A DNA stretch of 64,000 bases from an uncultured beta proteobacterium (GCA_903886275.1 CAISLN010000008.1:33715-97714), one strand, 5' to 3'. Counted from the first letter of the stretch, positions 1 through 8,849 are shown. The notes: generated from the sequence alone by a model not told the origin. Numbers and translations: made by a program.

Positions 1-175
1 CGAGCAGATGCTGGTGGACTGGCAGCAGGCGCCGTTTGCGCGCCAGGCCCACCCGCGCGAAGACCACCTGATTCCCTTGATGGTGGTGGCCGGCGCTGCC
101 GGTGCCGACCCGGGCGAGCGCATCTTTGTGGACCATGCCATGGCGGTGGACATGGGCAACTACCAGTTTGGTTAG
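1..175 (+). CDS. C-terminal end of a LigB-type (class III) extradiol dioxygenase, 5' truncated by the window edge
   Basis: About 57 residues are readable in frame 2 up to the TAG at 173-175. They contain the stretch HPREDHLIPLMVVAGAAG, which is characteristic of the C-terminus of the 4,5-DOPA dioxygenase / LigB superfamily, where the His sits close to the metal and substrate pocket. Members open aromatic diols using non-haem iron or zinc. The start, the active-site core and the operon context lie outside the window, so the substrate cannot be named. Family assignment rests on this short tail only. Confidence 0.6.
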   Translation, partial: EQMLVDWQQAPFARQAHPREDHLIPLMVVAGAAGADPGERIFVDHAMAVDMGNYQFG

Positions 176-198
176 AGCCCTGCCCGCGCAGGAAAAAT

Positions 199-348
199 GT
201 ACCTGGGTCGGATTTTTCCGCGAAAGAAGTCGAGGCTGCAAAAATCATCGGTCATGCACTGGAGAGCGCGAGCACCAAGAAACGCGATGACTTGGTTGCA
301 ACTGAAATCTTGAAGGAGATTTGTAATGTCAAAGAAAAAAGCGACTGA
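199..348 (+). pseudogene. C-terminal remnant of a RelE/HigB-like toxin gene
   Basis: An open frame without a start of its own ends at TGA 346-348 and overlaps the start of the next gene by 23 bases. It reads DFSAKEVEAAKIIGHALES, then KKRDDLVATEILKEIC. This pattern (a SAKE helix, a second helix, a final LKEI) resembles the C-terminal helices of HigB/RelE toxins, which normally precede a HigA-type antitoxin with just such an overlap. The catalytic N-terminal part is missing, because the preceding dioxygenase gene ends at 175. Assignment is by pattern and gene order, not by a long match. Confidence 0.35.
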
Positions 349-661
349 AGAAAACCGTATCCTTGCTGAGATGTTGGATATGGCGCAGGCCTTGCAAGGC
401 CATGCTTTGATTTCCAAACAAGATATGGCCAAGATGCAACTCATCTGTCAGAGTCCACCTGATTACACGGCTGAAAACGTCACGGCTATTCGTGTCGGTA
501 AAGCCAAAGTGAGTCAGTCTGTTTTTGCGTCAATTTTGAACGTCAGTGTTTCTGCGGTTCAAAAGTGGGAGTCACCGAGCTCTGGCAAACACCCCAGCGG
601 CGCCGCTGCAAAGCTTTTACAACTGATTGAAAAGAAAGGTCTGGAGGCGATTGTGGCCTGA
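326..661 (+). CDS. XRE-family HigA-like antitoxin / transcriptional repressor (orphan)
   Basis: A protein of 111 residues. The C-terminal half carries a helix-turn-helix of the XRE type (about residues 55-80, with QSVFASILNVSVSAVQKWE) followed by KHPSGAAAKLLQLIEKKGLEA, a signature common in HigA-like antitoxins and YiaG-like regulators. The start at 326 has a good ribosome binding site (AAGGAG at 313-318). In complete modules such proteins neutralise a RelE/HigB ribonuclease and repress their own operon. Here the upstream toxin appears reduced to a fragment, so this is probably a solitary antitoxin or repurposed repressor. The following 232 bases up to 893 hold nothing recognisable. Confidence 0.7.
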   Translation: MSKKKATEENRILAEMLDMAQALQGHALISKQDMAKMQLICQSPPDYTAENVTAIRVGKAKVSQSVFASILNVSVSAVQKWESPSSGKHPSGAAAKLLQLIEKKGLEAIVA

Positions 662-893
662 ATGCGTGCCGTGTTTTACTGCGAACAGATATGGAAATAT
701 CCATGCATATCTGAACGGCCGGTTTTGAGCGACCAGATCGGATAAACGTACTTCGGCAATGGGTCTTCTGAAGCCATTCACAGCCAAAAAACCAATGACT
801 CCTGACGCTGCGTACTTGACTTCTGTGGCCGCGTGAAAGCCCTAACAGCCTATTGCCGTTACACCTCCTACCGCGCGTTGGAAACAGGCTGGA

Positions 894-1334
894 CTAGCCC
901 AACGCGTCGTTCACTTGCTCGTTGAATTCGGCCAGGCTCACGGCCGCGTTGACTTCGCGCGGCAGGGCGTCGCGCACCGAGAACACGCCCAGAATTTTGC
1001 CCTCGTGCGTGACCACCGGCAGGTGGCGAAAGCCGCGCTCTATCATGATCAGCACCGCATCGGCCACCTTGGTTTCCGGTGGCACCACGCGCGGGCCGCG
1101 CGTCATTACCGCCGAGCAGTGGGTGCTGGCCGGGTCCAGCGCCTTGGCCATCACCCGGGTCATCAGGTCGCGTTCGGTCACTATCCCTAAGAGCGTGTTG
1201 CTGCTGTCGATGACGAGCACGCTGCCGCAGTTGGCGCGCGTCATGGCGCAGGCCGCGTCATACAGACTGGCGTTGGGGCCCACGCTGATCACATGGCGCT
1301 GCGACATGGACTGAAAGACGGTACGTTCGGGCAT
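894..1334 (-). CDS. Tandem CBS-domain protein
   Basis: A protein of 146 residues made of two CBS motifs. The first covers roughly residues 10-60 (VISVGPNASLYDAACAM, then GIVTERDLMTRV); the second roughly 75-130 (VPPETKVADAVLIM, then GVFSVRDAL). Paired CBS motifs form a Bateman module that binds adenosine nucleotides and usually reports energy state. No catalytic domain is attached. It lies 51 bases downstream of the 2-oxoacid oxidoreductase beta subunit on the same strand, so it is probably the last gene of that operon and may sense AMP/ATP or NAD(P) for it; that role is inference. Confidence 0.85.
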   Translation of the reverse strand: MPERTVFQSMSQRHVISVGPNASLYDAACAMTRANCGSVLVIDSSNTLLGIVTERDLMTRVMAKALDPASTHCSAVMTRGPRVVPPETKVADAVLIMIERGFRHLPVVTHEGKILGVFSVRDALPREVNAAVSLAEFNEQVNDALG

Positions 1335-1385
1335 GGCAGCCTCCTGTGCGGGCGTGAAACGGTGGGGGTGAAACTAGCGCAGTGC

Positions 1386-2441
1386 TTAGCGCAGTGAAGC
1401 GTTGATTTTGTCCAGCGCCTTGTTGCCCGGGCAGAGTTCTGGTGCATGGAAGCTGTTGAGCGGATGCACGCTGGTGTTGAGCGACTGGTGCAAATCCGTG
1501 GCGAGCGGGTCCATGTACAAAAGGCCTGTCACCACCTCGCCGCGCGCCGAATGCTGCTGCATGTAGTTCATGGCGGCGTTGCGGTCTATGGGGTCGTAGT
1601 CGGCGTGCAATTTGCGCAGGCGCAGGATGCTGCCGTCGTGCTGGGTCACATCCACCACTTCACCGGGCGCGTAATGGGTGGTGATTTCTTCACCGGGCAC
1701 CATGAAGTCGATGCGGCTCACCGCCTCGTTGTGCTGGCGCACATAGTCGTAGCTCTTGGTGCTGCCGCCGTGGTTGTTGAAGGTGACGCAGGGGCTGATG
1801 ACGTCGATGAAGGCCGCGCCGCCGTGGGCAATGGCGCCCTTGATCAGGGGAATGAGTTGCGCCTTGTCGCCGCTGAAGCTGCGCGCCACATAGGTGGCAC
1901 CGAGTTGCAGCGCCAGGCCCACCAGGTCTACCGGGCTGTCGCTGTTGATCACGCCTTTTTTGCTCTTGGAGCCACGGTCTGCGGTGGCCGAAAACTGGCC
2001 CTTGGTCAGGCCGTAGACGCCGTTGTTCTCCACGATGTAGGCCATGCGCACGCCACGTCGCATGGCGTTGGCAAACTGGCCCAGACCGATGGAGGCCGAG
2101 TCGCCATCGCCCGAAATGCCCAGGTAGAGCAGGTCGCGGTTGGCCAGGTTGGCGCCGGTCAGCACCGAGGGCATGCGCCCGTGCACGGTGTTGAAGCCAT
2201 GCGAGGCGCCCAGAAAGTAGTCAGGCGTCTTGGAGCTGCAGCCAATACCGCTGAGCTTGGCCACGCGGTGCGGCTCAATGTCGAGCTCCCAGCAGGCCTG
2301 GATGATGGCCGCGCTGATGGAGTCGTGGCCGCAACCGGCGCACAGTGTCGAGATGCGGCCCTCGTAGTCGCGCCGGGTGTAGCCGACCTTGTTGGTCTGC
2401 AGCGTGGGGTGGTGCAGCCGGGGTTTTGCAATATAGGTCAT
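1386..2441 (-). CDS. korB: 2-oxoacid:ferredoxin/NADP oxidoreductase, beta (TPP-binding) subunit
   Basis: A protein of 351 residues of the KorB family. It carries the cysteine motifs CAGCGHDS and GIGCSSKTP that bind iron-sulfur, and the thiamine diphosphate/Mg motif GDGDSASIG followed by ENNGVYGLTKGQFS. The enzyme decarboxylates a 2-oxoacid, probably 2-oxoglutarate, to the acyl-CoA and passes low-potential electrons to a carrier. Its start overlaps the alpha subunit stop by four bases (2438-2441), showing translational coupling. Substrate choice between 2-oxoglutarate, pyruvate and other oxoacids cannot be settled by eye. Confidence 0.9.
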   Translation of the reverse strand: MTYIAKPRLHHPTLQTNKVGYTRRDYEGRISTLCAGCGHDSISAAIIQACWELDIEPHRVAKLSGIGCSSKTPDYFLGASHGFNTVHGRMPSVLTGANLANRDLLYLGISGDGDSASIGLGQFANAMRRGVRMAYIVENNGVYGLTKGQFSATADRGSKSKKGVINSDSPVDLVGLALQLGATYVARSFSGDKAQLIPLIKGAIAHGGAAFIDVISPCVTFNNHGGSTKSYDYVRQHNEAVSRIDFMVPGEEITTHYAPGEVVDVTQHDGSILRLRKLHADYDPIDRNAAMNYMQQHSARGEVVTGLLYMDPLATDLHQSLNTSVHPLNSFHAPELCPGNKALDKINASLR

Positions 2442-4276
2442 GCGACTTCCTTTTGCGCCTTGTTGGTCTGCGCTTGCATGCGCTTGGCAATCGCAGCGGC
2501 GATAAAGCGCGCCGTGATCGGTGTGCCATCAAAATGCAGCACGCGGGGCAGCTTGGCCGGGTCGATATCAAGCTCGTTGACCAGCAGCGAATGCATTTGC
2601 CCATCGCGGTTTTGCTCCACCACAAACACCTGCTCATGCTCCGCAATAAAGGCGGCCACCGAGTCGGGGAAAGGGTAGGCGCACAGGCGCATGGCGTCCA
2701 GATGCAGGCCCTGCGTCTCCATCACGTCCAGCGCCTCGCGCATGGCCGGGCTGGTGGAGCCGAAATAGATCACACCGAAGTGCGTGGCCTCTGTCGCCTT
2801 GCGCACAACCGGTTGCGGCACCAGGGTGGTCGCCGTTTTGAACTTGCGCAGCAGCCGTTCCATGTTGTAAATGTAATCGGGTCCGCGCTCGGAATACATG
2901 GCGTAGGGGTTGCGCGTGGTGCCCCGCGTGAAGAACGCGCCCTTGCTAGGGTGCGTGCCGGGCAGGGTGCGCCAGGGAATGCCGTCGCCGTCCACATCCT
3001 TGTAGCGGCCAAAGTCCCGTCCGGCCTCCAACTCTTCGGCCGTCATCACCTTGCCACGGTCATAGGCCTTGCCTTCTTCCCACACAAAGGGTTTGCACAG
3101 GCGCTGGTTCATGCCGATGTCCAAATCGGTCATCACAAAAATCGGCGTCTGCAACCGGTCGGCCAGATCGAGCGCTGCTGCCGAATGCGTGAAGCATTCA
3201 TAGGGGTCCTGCGGGAACAGCAGCACATGCTTGGTGTCACCGTGCGAGGCGTAGGCGCAACTCAGGATGTCGGCCTGCTGGGTGCGTGTGGGCATGCCGG
3301 TGCTCGGCCCGCCGCGCTGCACATTGATGATGGTGACCGGGATTTCGGCAAAGTAGGCCAGGCCTATGAACTCGGTCATCAGCGAAACGCCGGGGCCCGA
3401 TGTCGCGGTAAAGGCGCGTGCGCCGTTCCACCCGGCACCCACCACCATACCAATCGATGCCAACTCGTCTTCGGCCTGCACGATGGCATAGCGGTGCTCG
3501 CCGGTGTCGGGATCGACGCGGAATTTCTCGCAGTATTTCTGGAAGGCTTCCGGCACCGAGGTGCTCGGTGTGATCGGGTACCAGGCGGCCACCGTGGCGC
3601 CGCCATAGACCAGCCCCAGTCCTGCGGCGCTGTTGCCATCGGTAAAGATTTGGTCGCCCACCGCATCGGCCCGTTGCACGCGAATGCCCAGCGGATAGGC
3701 CAGGTGCGCCTTCACATAGTCGCGCCCCAAATGCAGGGCCTGGATGTTGGCGTCGAGCAGCCGCTCCTTGCCCTTGTACTGTTCGGCAAACAGCTTCTCG
3801 AACACCGCCGCCTCCACATCGAGCAGGGCCGACAGGGCGCCCACGTAAATGATGTTCTTGAACAGCTGGCGTTGGCGCGGCTCAGCGTAGGCCGCGTTGG
3901 CAATCTCGGTCAGCGGCACGCCAATCGTCATCACATCGGCGCGGAACTTGTCTGGCGGCAGCGGCCTGGTGCTGTCATAGAACAGATAGCCGCCGCTCTC
4001 GATCTCGGCCAAGTCGGCGTCCCAGGTCTGGGGGTTCATGGCCACCATCATGTCCACACCGCCGCGCCTGCCGTGGTAGCCCTTCTCGCACACGCGGGCC
4101 TCGTACCAGGTCGGCATGCCCTGGATGTTGCTGGGGAAGATGTTGCGCGGACTCACCGGCACGCCCATGCGCATCACGGCCTTGGCAAACAGCTCATTGG
4201 CCGAGGCCGAGCCCGAGCCATTGACGTTGGCAAACTTGATGACGAAATCATTGACGGCTTCGATGCGCTTCATCAT
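2438..4276 (-). CDS. korA: 2-oxoacid:ferredoxin/NADP oxidoreductase, fused gamma-alpha subunit
   Basis: A protein of 612 residues with a gamma domain first (about 1-190, including GKANVNGSGSAS-like start FANVNGSGSASANELFAKAV and CEKGYHGRRGGVDMMVAMNP) and then the alpha pyrimidine-binding domain, with YPITPSTSVPEAF, the acidic QAEDELASIGMVVGAG and TSGPGVSLMTEF. This gamma-alpha fusion is the standard KorA layout. It sits between the beta subunit and the FAD/FeS reductase with ATGA overlaps on both sides, so all three are made in equal amounts. Such enzymes are oxygen-sensitive, which fits the FNR-type site found upstream of the operon. Confidence 0.9.
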   Translation of the reverse strand: MMKRIEAVNDFVIKFANVNGSGSASANELFAKAVMRMGVPVSPRNIFPSNIQGMPTWYEARVCEKGYHGRRGGVDMMVAMNPQTWDADLAEIESGGYLFYDSTRPLPPDKFRADVMTIGVPLTEIANAAYAEPRQRQLFKNIIYVGALSALLDVEAAVFEKLFAEQYKGKERLLDANIQALHLGRDYVKAHLAYPLGIRVQRADAVGDQIFTDGNSAAGLGLVYGGATVAAWYPITPSTSVPEAFQKYCEKFRVDPDTGEHRYAIVQAEDELASIGMVVGAGWNGARAFTATSGPGVSLMTEFIGLAYFAEIPVTIINVQRGGPSTGMPTRTQQADILSCAYASHGDTKHVLLFPQDPYECFTHSAAALDLADRLQTPIFVMTDLDIGMNQRLCKPFVWEEGKAYDRGKVMTAEELEAGRDFGRYKDVDGDGIPWRTLPGTHPSKGAFFTRGTTRNPYAMYSERGPDYIYNMERLLRKFKTATTLVPQPVVRKATEATHFGVIYFGSTSPAMREALDVMETQGLHLDAMRLCAYPFPDSVAAFIAEHEQVFVVEQNRDGQMHSLLVNELDIDPAKLPRVLHFDGTPITARFIAAAIAKRMQAQTNKAQKEVA

Positions 4277-6102
4277 GTGTGTGCCCCTGCTGCGGTGTTG
4301 TGCAGGTCACGGGCGCGCGGCCCGGCTTGCGTGGTCGAAAACAAAAATTTCTGCATGTCCCAGGCGCCGGTAGGGCAGCGCTCGGCACACAGACCGCAAT
4401 GCAGGCAGACGTCCTCGTCCTTCACCATCACATGGCCGGTCTTGAGTTCGCCCGACACATACAGGTCCTGCTCAAGATGGGTGGCCGGGGCCTTCAGGCG
4501 GGTGCGCAATTCGGCCTCTTCGCCGTTGTCGGTGAAGGTGATGCAGTCCATGGGGCAGATGTCCACGCAGGCATCGCATTCGATGCAGGTGTCGCGGTTG
4601 AACACCGTCTGCACATCGCAGTTCAGGCAGCGACTGGCCTCCTTGAAAGCGGTGGCGGCGTCAAAGCCCAGCTCGACTTCCACCTTGATGTTGGCCAGCG
4701 CGATTTCGGCCGCGGCCCATGGCACCTTGAAGCGGTGGTCGTTCGACACATCGTTGCGGTAGCTCCACTCGTGGATGCCCATTTTTTGCGACATCAGGTT
4801 CACCGTGGGCGCTGGGCGCTTGGCCACTATTTCGCCGTGCAGGAAACGGTCGATCGACACCGCCGCCTCATGGCCATGGGCCACGGCGGTGATGATGTTC
4901 TTGGGTCCATAGGCTGCGTCGCCACCAAAGAAGACCTTGGGCCTGGTGCTTTGGAAAGTCTTCTCCACCAGCTTGGGTAGACCCCATTTGTCGAACTCGA
5001 TGCCGGTCTCGGCCTCAATCCAGGGGAAGGCGTTTTCCTGGCCCACAGCCACCAGCACGGTGTCGCAGGGCACGCGCACCTCTGGCTCGCCGGTGGGCAC
5101 CAAGCTGCGTTTGCCTTGGGCGTCGTATTCGGCGCGCACGATCTCAAAGCGCATGGCGACCAGCTTGCCGCCCTCATGCTCAAAGGCCACCGGCACATGG
5201 AAGTTGAGGATGGGGATGCCCTCATGCACCGCGTCTTCCTTCTCCCAGGGCGAGGCCTTCATCTCCTCAAAACCGCTGCGCACAATCACCTTCACCTCTT
5301 CGCCACCCATGCGCCTGGCCGAGCGGCAGCAGTCCATGGCGGTGTTGCCGCCACCGAGCACGATGACGCGTTTGCCGATGGAGCTGATATGGCCGAAGGA
5401 CACCGAGGCCAGCCAGTCGATGCCGATGTGGATATGGGCGGCGGCTTCCTCGCGTCCGGGGATCAACAGGTCGCGCCCGCGCGGCGCGCCGCAGCCAACA
5501 AAGATGGCGTCATAGCCCAGTCGGAGCAGGGCCTGCATGGACTCCACGCGCTGGCCACTTTGGAAGTCCACGCCCATGTTCAGGATGTAGCCGGTCTCCT
5601 CGTCGATCACCGCTTCGGGCAGACGAAAGCGCGGTATCTGCGAGCGGATAAAACCGCCGGCCTTGGCCTCGCCATCGAACACCGTGATCTGGTAGCCCAG
5701 GGGCGCCAGGTCGCGCGCCACCGTGAGCGAGGCAGGTCCGGCACCCACGCAGGCCACGCGTCTGCCGTTGGGTGGCGCGATGGCAGGCATGCGCGCACGC
5801 ACATCTGTCTTGTGGTCGGCGGCCACGCGCTTCAAGCGGCAGATGGCCACTGGCTCAGGGTGCTCGCCGTTGTTCTCCTCCACGCGACTGCGCCTGCAGG
5901 CGGGCTCGCAGGGGCGGTCGCAGGTGCGACCCAGCACGCCGGGGAATACGTTGGACACCCAGTTCACCATGTAGGCGTCGTCATAGCGCCCCTGGCCTAT
6001 CAGGCGTATGTACTCGGGCACGGGGGTGTGGGCCGGGCAGGCCCACTGGCAATCGACGACCTTGTGAAAGGTGGCCGGATCATGGCTGTTGCTGGCTTGC
6101 AA
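4273..6102 (-). CDS. FAD-dependent NAD(P)H oxidoreductase with two 4Fe-4S clusters (GltD-like electron-transfer subunit of the Kor complex)
   Basis: A protein of 609 residues. The N-terminal region has the cysteine-rich motif CQWACPAHTPVPEY and CDRPCEPACRRS typical of the glutamate synthase small subunit / DPYD family. FAD binds at GAGPASLTVARDL (about residue 115) and NAD(P) at LGGGNTAMDCCRSARRMGG (about 250). The C-terminus carries two 4Fe-4S motifs, CIECDACVDICP and CLHCGLCAERCP. The gene leads the kor operon. An analogous three-subunit 2-oxoglutarate:NADP oxidoreductase is known from the aromatic degrader Azoarcus evansii, and this subunit would let the complex reduce NAD(P) directly. That parallel is from general knowledge. 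Confidence 0.85.
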   Translation of the reverse strand: MQASNSHDPATFHKVVDCQWACPAHTPVPEYIRLIGQGRYDDAYMVNWVSNVFPGVLGRTCDRPCEPACRRSRVEENNGEHPEPVAICRLKRVAADHKTDVRARMPAIAPPNGRRVACVGAGPASLTVARDLAPLGYQITVFDGEAKAGGFIRSQIPRFRLPEAVIDEETGYILNMGVDFQSGQRVESMQALLRLGYDAIFVGCGAPRGRDLLIPGREEAAAHIHIGIDWLASVSFGHISSIGKRVIVLGGGNTAMDCCRSARRMGGEEVKVIVRSGFEEMKASPWEKEDAVHEGIPILNFHVPVAFEHEGGKLVAMRFEIVRAEYDAQGKRSLVPTGEPEVRVPCDTVLVAVGQENAFPWIEAETGIEFDKWGLPKLVEKTFQSTRPKVFFGGDAAYGPKNIITAVAHGHEAAVSIDRFLHGEIVAKRPAPTVNLMSQKMGIHEWSYRNDVSNDHRFKVPWAAAEIALANIKVEVELGFDAATAFKEASRCLNCDVQTVFNRDTCIECDACVDICPMDCITFTDNGEEAELRTRLKAPATHLEQDLYVSGELKTGHVMVKDEDVCLHCGLCAERCPTGAWDMQKFLFSTTQAGPRARDLHNTAAGAHT

Positions 6103-6213
6103 AGTTGTCTCCTAGCCCCGCGCTTCTGTGTGGTCCAGGTGGCTGCGAGTGGCTGCAGTCTATCCATGGCCCCCTGGACCGGGAAGCGGGTCTTGCTGCG
6201 ATTCGCTGGCCAC

Positions 6214-6227
6214 TTGACGCTTGTCAA
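6214..6227. promoter_or_regulatory. FNR/DNR-type palindrome between the kor operon and the hemerythrin gene
   Basis: TTGAC-GCTT-GTCAA is a perfect inverted repeat that differs from the FNR/DNR/NNR consensus TTGAT-N4-ATCAA only by a symmetric T-to-C change. It lies about 112 bases before the kor operon start (6102) and 123 bases before the hemerythrin start (6350), in the only intergenic space between them. Control by an oxygen- or NO-sensing Crp/Fnr regulator would make sense for both genes. No experiment supports it here. Confidence 0.55.
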
Positions 6228-6349
6228 CGCCAAGGCCGATAGCCTCTTTGCGCCCACCGCAATTCCCCACATCATGCAAATCGGGTATTGCGCAAGCCGC
6301 GCACTTCACCAGCCTTTTTTTACTTGCCCTGTTTTTTTGGGAGACACCG

Positions 6350-6835
6350 ATGACCACTGCAACCCACGCCCAGCCCTTTCAGGCGCTCGATGCCTGCCAT
6401 GCGCAAATCCAGCTGCATCTGTTTGATCTGGAACGCATGGCCACCCACATGGAGACGGCAGGACTGAGCGATGCGGACCGCAAACTGGCGGGCGAGATCC
6501 AGGAATTTTTCTCCAGCACCTCGCGCGATCACCATGCGCAGGAAGAGACGCTGGTGTTCCCGCCCCTGCTGGCCAGCGGCAACGAGGAGCTGTGCAACGC
6601 CGTGCGCACGCTGCAACAGGACCACGGCTTTATCGAAGAAAACTGGATCGAGCTGGGCCCGCAACTCAGCGGCATTGCCCAGGGCAATGACTGGTTTGAT
6701 GTGGCCGAGTTCCAGCACAATGTGTCGCTGTTTCTGGACCTGATGGACGGCCATATCGCACTGGAAGAGTCGCTGATCTACCCGGAATCCAAGATGATGT
6801 GGGCCGAGGCGGTTGCCAAGCGCATTCCGCGCTGA
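6350..6835 (+). CDS. Hemerythrin (HHE) cation-binding domain protein
   Basis: A protein of 161 residues, all alpha-helical in composition, with the expected di-iron ligands: His in LDACHAQIQ, the HHAQEE motif near residue 60, QQDHGFIEE near 89 and DGHIALEESLIYPE near 137. Single-domain hemerythrins bind oxygen, NO or iron in the cytoplasm. The start at 6350 is chosen for the GGGAG at 6339-6343; an in-frame ATG upstream at 6221 lacks a ribosome binding site and falls inside the FNR-type palindrome. It diverges from the oxygen-sensitive kor operon, which suggests a protective or sensing role. Confidence 0.85.
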   Translation: MTTATHAQPFQALDACHAQIQLHLFDLERMATHMETAGLSDADRKLAGEIQEFFSSTSRDHHAQEETLVFPPLLASGNEELCNAVRTLQQDHGFIEENWIELGPQLSGIAQGNDWFDVAEFQHNVSLFLDLMDGHIALEESLIYPESKMMWAEAVAKRIPR

Positions 6836-6857
6836 AAACGTCTGGCACCCGCGCGCC

Positions 6858-8786
6858 TTAAAGCTGCTGCATCTTTTTGTACAAGGTTTGCCGACTGATG
6901 CCCAGGTTGCGTGCGGCCTGCGAGACATTGCCAGCGCTGCTCTGTAGCGCCTGGCGCACCAGCTGGCGCGCATGCTGCTCCAGGTTGTTGGTGGCCGGGA
7001 CCGGTGAACTGGCGGGCGGTACGCGGTTGTCTTGCAACGCCTGTACCAGGTCATCGGGCAAATGCTCCCAGCCCACCCAGGTTTCGTGTGGCTCCAACAT
7101 GGCGCTGGCCGTGCGCAGCACGTTGGCGAGCTGGCGCAGGTTGCCCGGCCAATGGAAGGCGCGCAACTGCTCCAGCACCTGCGGCGCCAGCCTGACTCCT
7201 GGGCTGTATTCGTCCAGCATCTTGTCGGCCAGCAGCGCAAAGTCGCTGCGCTCGCGCAGGGCCGGCAGGCGCAGCGTCAGGCCGTTGATGCGGTAGAGCA
7301 AATCGTCTCGGAACTGGCCCAGTCCAGATGCGGCGCGCAGCTGGCTGTGGGTGGCACACAGCAGTGCAAAGTCCACCGCCACGGCAGGTCCCCCGCCCAG
7401 GGGCGACACCTGGCGCTCCTGCAGCACACGCAACAGCCTGGTTTGCATGGGCAGCGGCATGTCGCCGATTTCATCTAAAAATAGCGTGCCGCCGCTGGCC
7501 TTGCGCAACAGCCCTGGGTTGCCTTGGGAGCGCGCGCCGGTGAAGGCACCTGCCGCGTAGCCGAACAGCTCGGCCTCGATCAGGTTCTCGGGGATGGCCG
7601 CGCAGTTGATGGCCACAAAGGGGCCCAAGCGGCGCTGGCTGCTGTCGTGGATGGCGCGGGCAAACAGCTCCTTGCCCACACCGGACTCACCCTCTATCAA
7701 AATCGGAATCGGCTTGTCCAGCACCCGGCGCGCCTTGTCGGCGGCGCGGCGCCATTGCGCGTCGCCACTGTCGAGCAGGGTCAGCGCGTCTGGCAGCGCT
7801 CGCACCGTCTGCACCGATGGCGCAGGGGCTGCTCGCGGTGGCGCCTCGCCCGGCCGTGCCCTGGCATAGAGCAGCTGCCCGTTGCGCTGGCGCATGGGCA
7901 GCGTGGGCGGCACACCGCGCACAGGGGAACACCGCAGGTCGTCTAGGCGCAGGTCAGACAGGCTGCTCCAAGGGATGTGGCCCAGCTCGCTGGCCTGCAG
8001 CTGCAACAGGGCCATGGCGGCGCGGTTGGCGCCCAGCAACAGGCCGGTGTCGGACAGCACCACAAGGCCCTGTGCCACCGTGTCCAAGCCCTCGGGCTGG
8101 GCGTGTAGGTGCAGGCGCAGCTGGCGCTTGCAATCTGCCAGCAGCAACTGGTTTTCAATCATGCGGGCGGCGGTGTTGACCAGGCCCAGGGTGTGCGGGT
8201 GGCCCTGGCGCTGGTCGCCCGAGACATCCAGAATGCCCAAAAGCTTTCCCTGGGCCGACAGGATGGGTGCGGCGGCACAGGTCAGAAAGGCATGGCCTTG
8301 CAAAAAGTGTTCGGCGCCGTGGATATCTATGCCCTGCATTTCGGCCAGTGCCGTGCCTATGGCATTGGTGCCACGGTGCTCCTCGCGCCAGGAGGCGCCG
8401 CTCTGCAATGCCACGCGCTGCGCCTGGCTCAGGAACAGGGCGTCGCCCAGGGTGTGCAGCAGCGTGCCCTGCGGGTCGGCCAGCACCACCACCGTCTGGC
8501 TGTGGCGCAACTGCTCAAAGAGGAACTCCATCACCGGTCGCGCATGGGCCAAGAGGCTGTGGTTGTGTTGCAGGGTCTGGCGCAGCTCGGCGCTGCTGCT
8601 ATGGGCGTCGCTGCGCAGCGTCTGCTCGGGCAGTAGGCCTGCGCAGCGGCTTCTTTCCCACGAGCGCGCCACCACCGGCTGCAGTCCGTGCAGCAGCGCC
8701 GCCGTAGCGGGATTCAGGTGTTTATGTTGTTCTGGCAATGCGGCTCCCGGTTTGCGCCATCGTGACAGGGCACAAGTTGGGCTCAT
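6858..8786 (-). CDS. AcoR-like sigma-54-dependent transcriptional activator
   Basis: A protein of 642 residues. It has an N-terminal GAF-type sensing region (about 55-190, including GTNAIGTALAEM), a PAS-like linker, a sigma-54 AAA+ domain (Walker A GESGVGKE, the sigma-54 contact loop GAFTGA intact, GGTLFLDEIGDMPL) and a C-terminal Fis-type helix-turn-helix (GNVSQAARNLGISRQTLYKKM). The start at 8786 is preferred because the family begins just before the RSWERS motif; the frame stays open 41 codons further upstream to 8909. It diverges from the aldehyde dehydrogenase gene and probably activates it in response to acetoin, an alcohol or an aldehyde. Confidence 0.85.
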   Translation of the reverse strand: MSPTCALSRWRKPGAALPEQHKHLNPATAALLHGLQPVVARSWERSRCAGLLPEQTLRSDAHSSSAELRQTLQHNHSLLAHARPVMEFLFEQLRHSQTVVVLADPQGTLLHTLGDALFLSQAQRVALQSGASWREEHRGTNAIGTALAEMQGIDIHGAEHFLQGHAFLTCAAAPILSAQGKLLGILDVSGDQRQGHPHTLGLVNTAARMIENQLLLADCKRQLRLHLHAQPEGLDTVAQGLVVLSDTGLLLGANRAAMALLQLQASELGHIPWSSLSDLRLDDLRCSPVRGVPPTLPMRQRNGQLLYARARPGEAPPRAAPAPSVQTVRALPDALTLLDSGDAQWRRAADKARRVLDKPIPILIEGESGVGKELFARAIHDSSQRRLGPFVAINCAAIPENLIEAELFGYAAGAFTGARSQGNPGLLRKASGGTLFLDEIGDMPLPMQTRLLRVLQERQVSPLGGGPAVAVDFALLCATHSQLRAASGLGQFRDDLLYRINGLTLRLPALRERSDFALLADKMLDEYSPGVRLAPQVLEQLRAFHWPGNLRQLANVLRTASAMLEPHETWVGWEHLPDDLVQALQDNRVPPASSPVPATNNLEQHARQLVRQALQSSAGNVSQAARNLGISRQTLYKKMQQL

Positions 8787-8813
8787 GCTAACGGCCAAGC
8801 CTTGCCCTGACGA

Positions 8814-8831
8814 TATGCAAGGCCTTGCATA
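8814..8831. promoter_or_regulatory. Perfect 18-bp palindrome upstream of the AcoR-like gene
   Basis: TATGCAAGGCCTTGCATA is a perfect dyad located 28 bases upstream of the regulator start at 8786 and about 140 bases upstream of the sigma-54 promoter candidate of the aldehyde dehydrogenase gene. Its length and position fit a regulator binding site, either an enhancer for the divergent gene or an autoregulatory operator. The protein that binds it is unknown. Confidence 0.5.
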
Positions 8832-8849
8832 GAGCTGCGTTGTGACACT

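Noticed and set aside
2345..4762. Plus-strand open frame of 805 codons
   Set aside because: It lies antisense to the kor genes, starts without a ribosome binding site and reads as low-complexity His/Gly/Ala/Val-rich protein. It is a shadow of GC-rich coding on the other strand.
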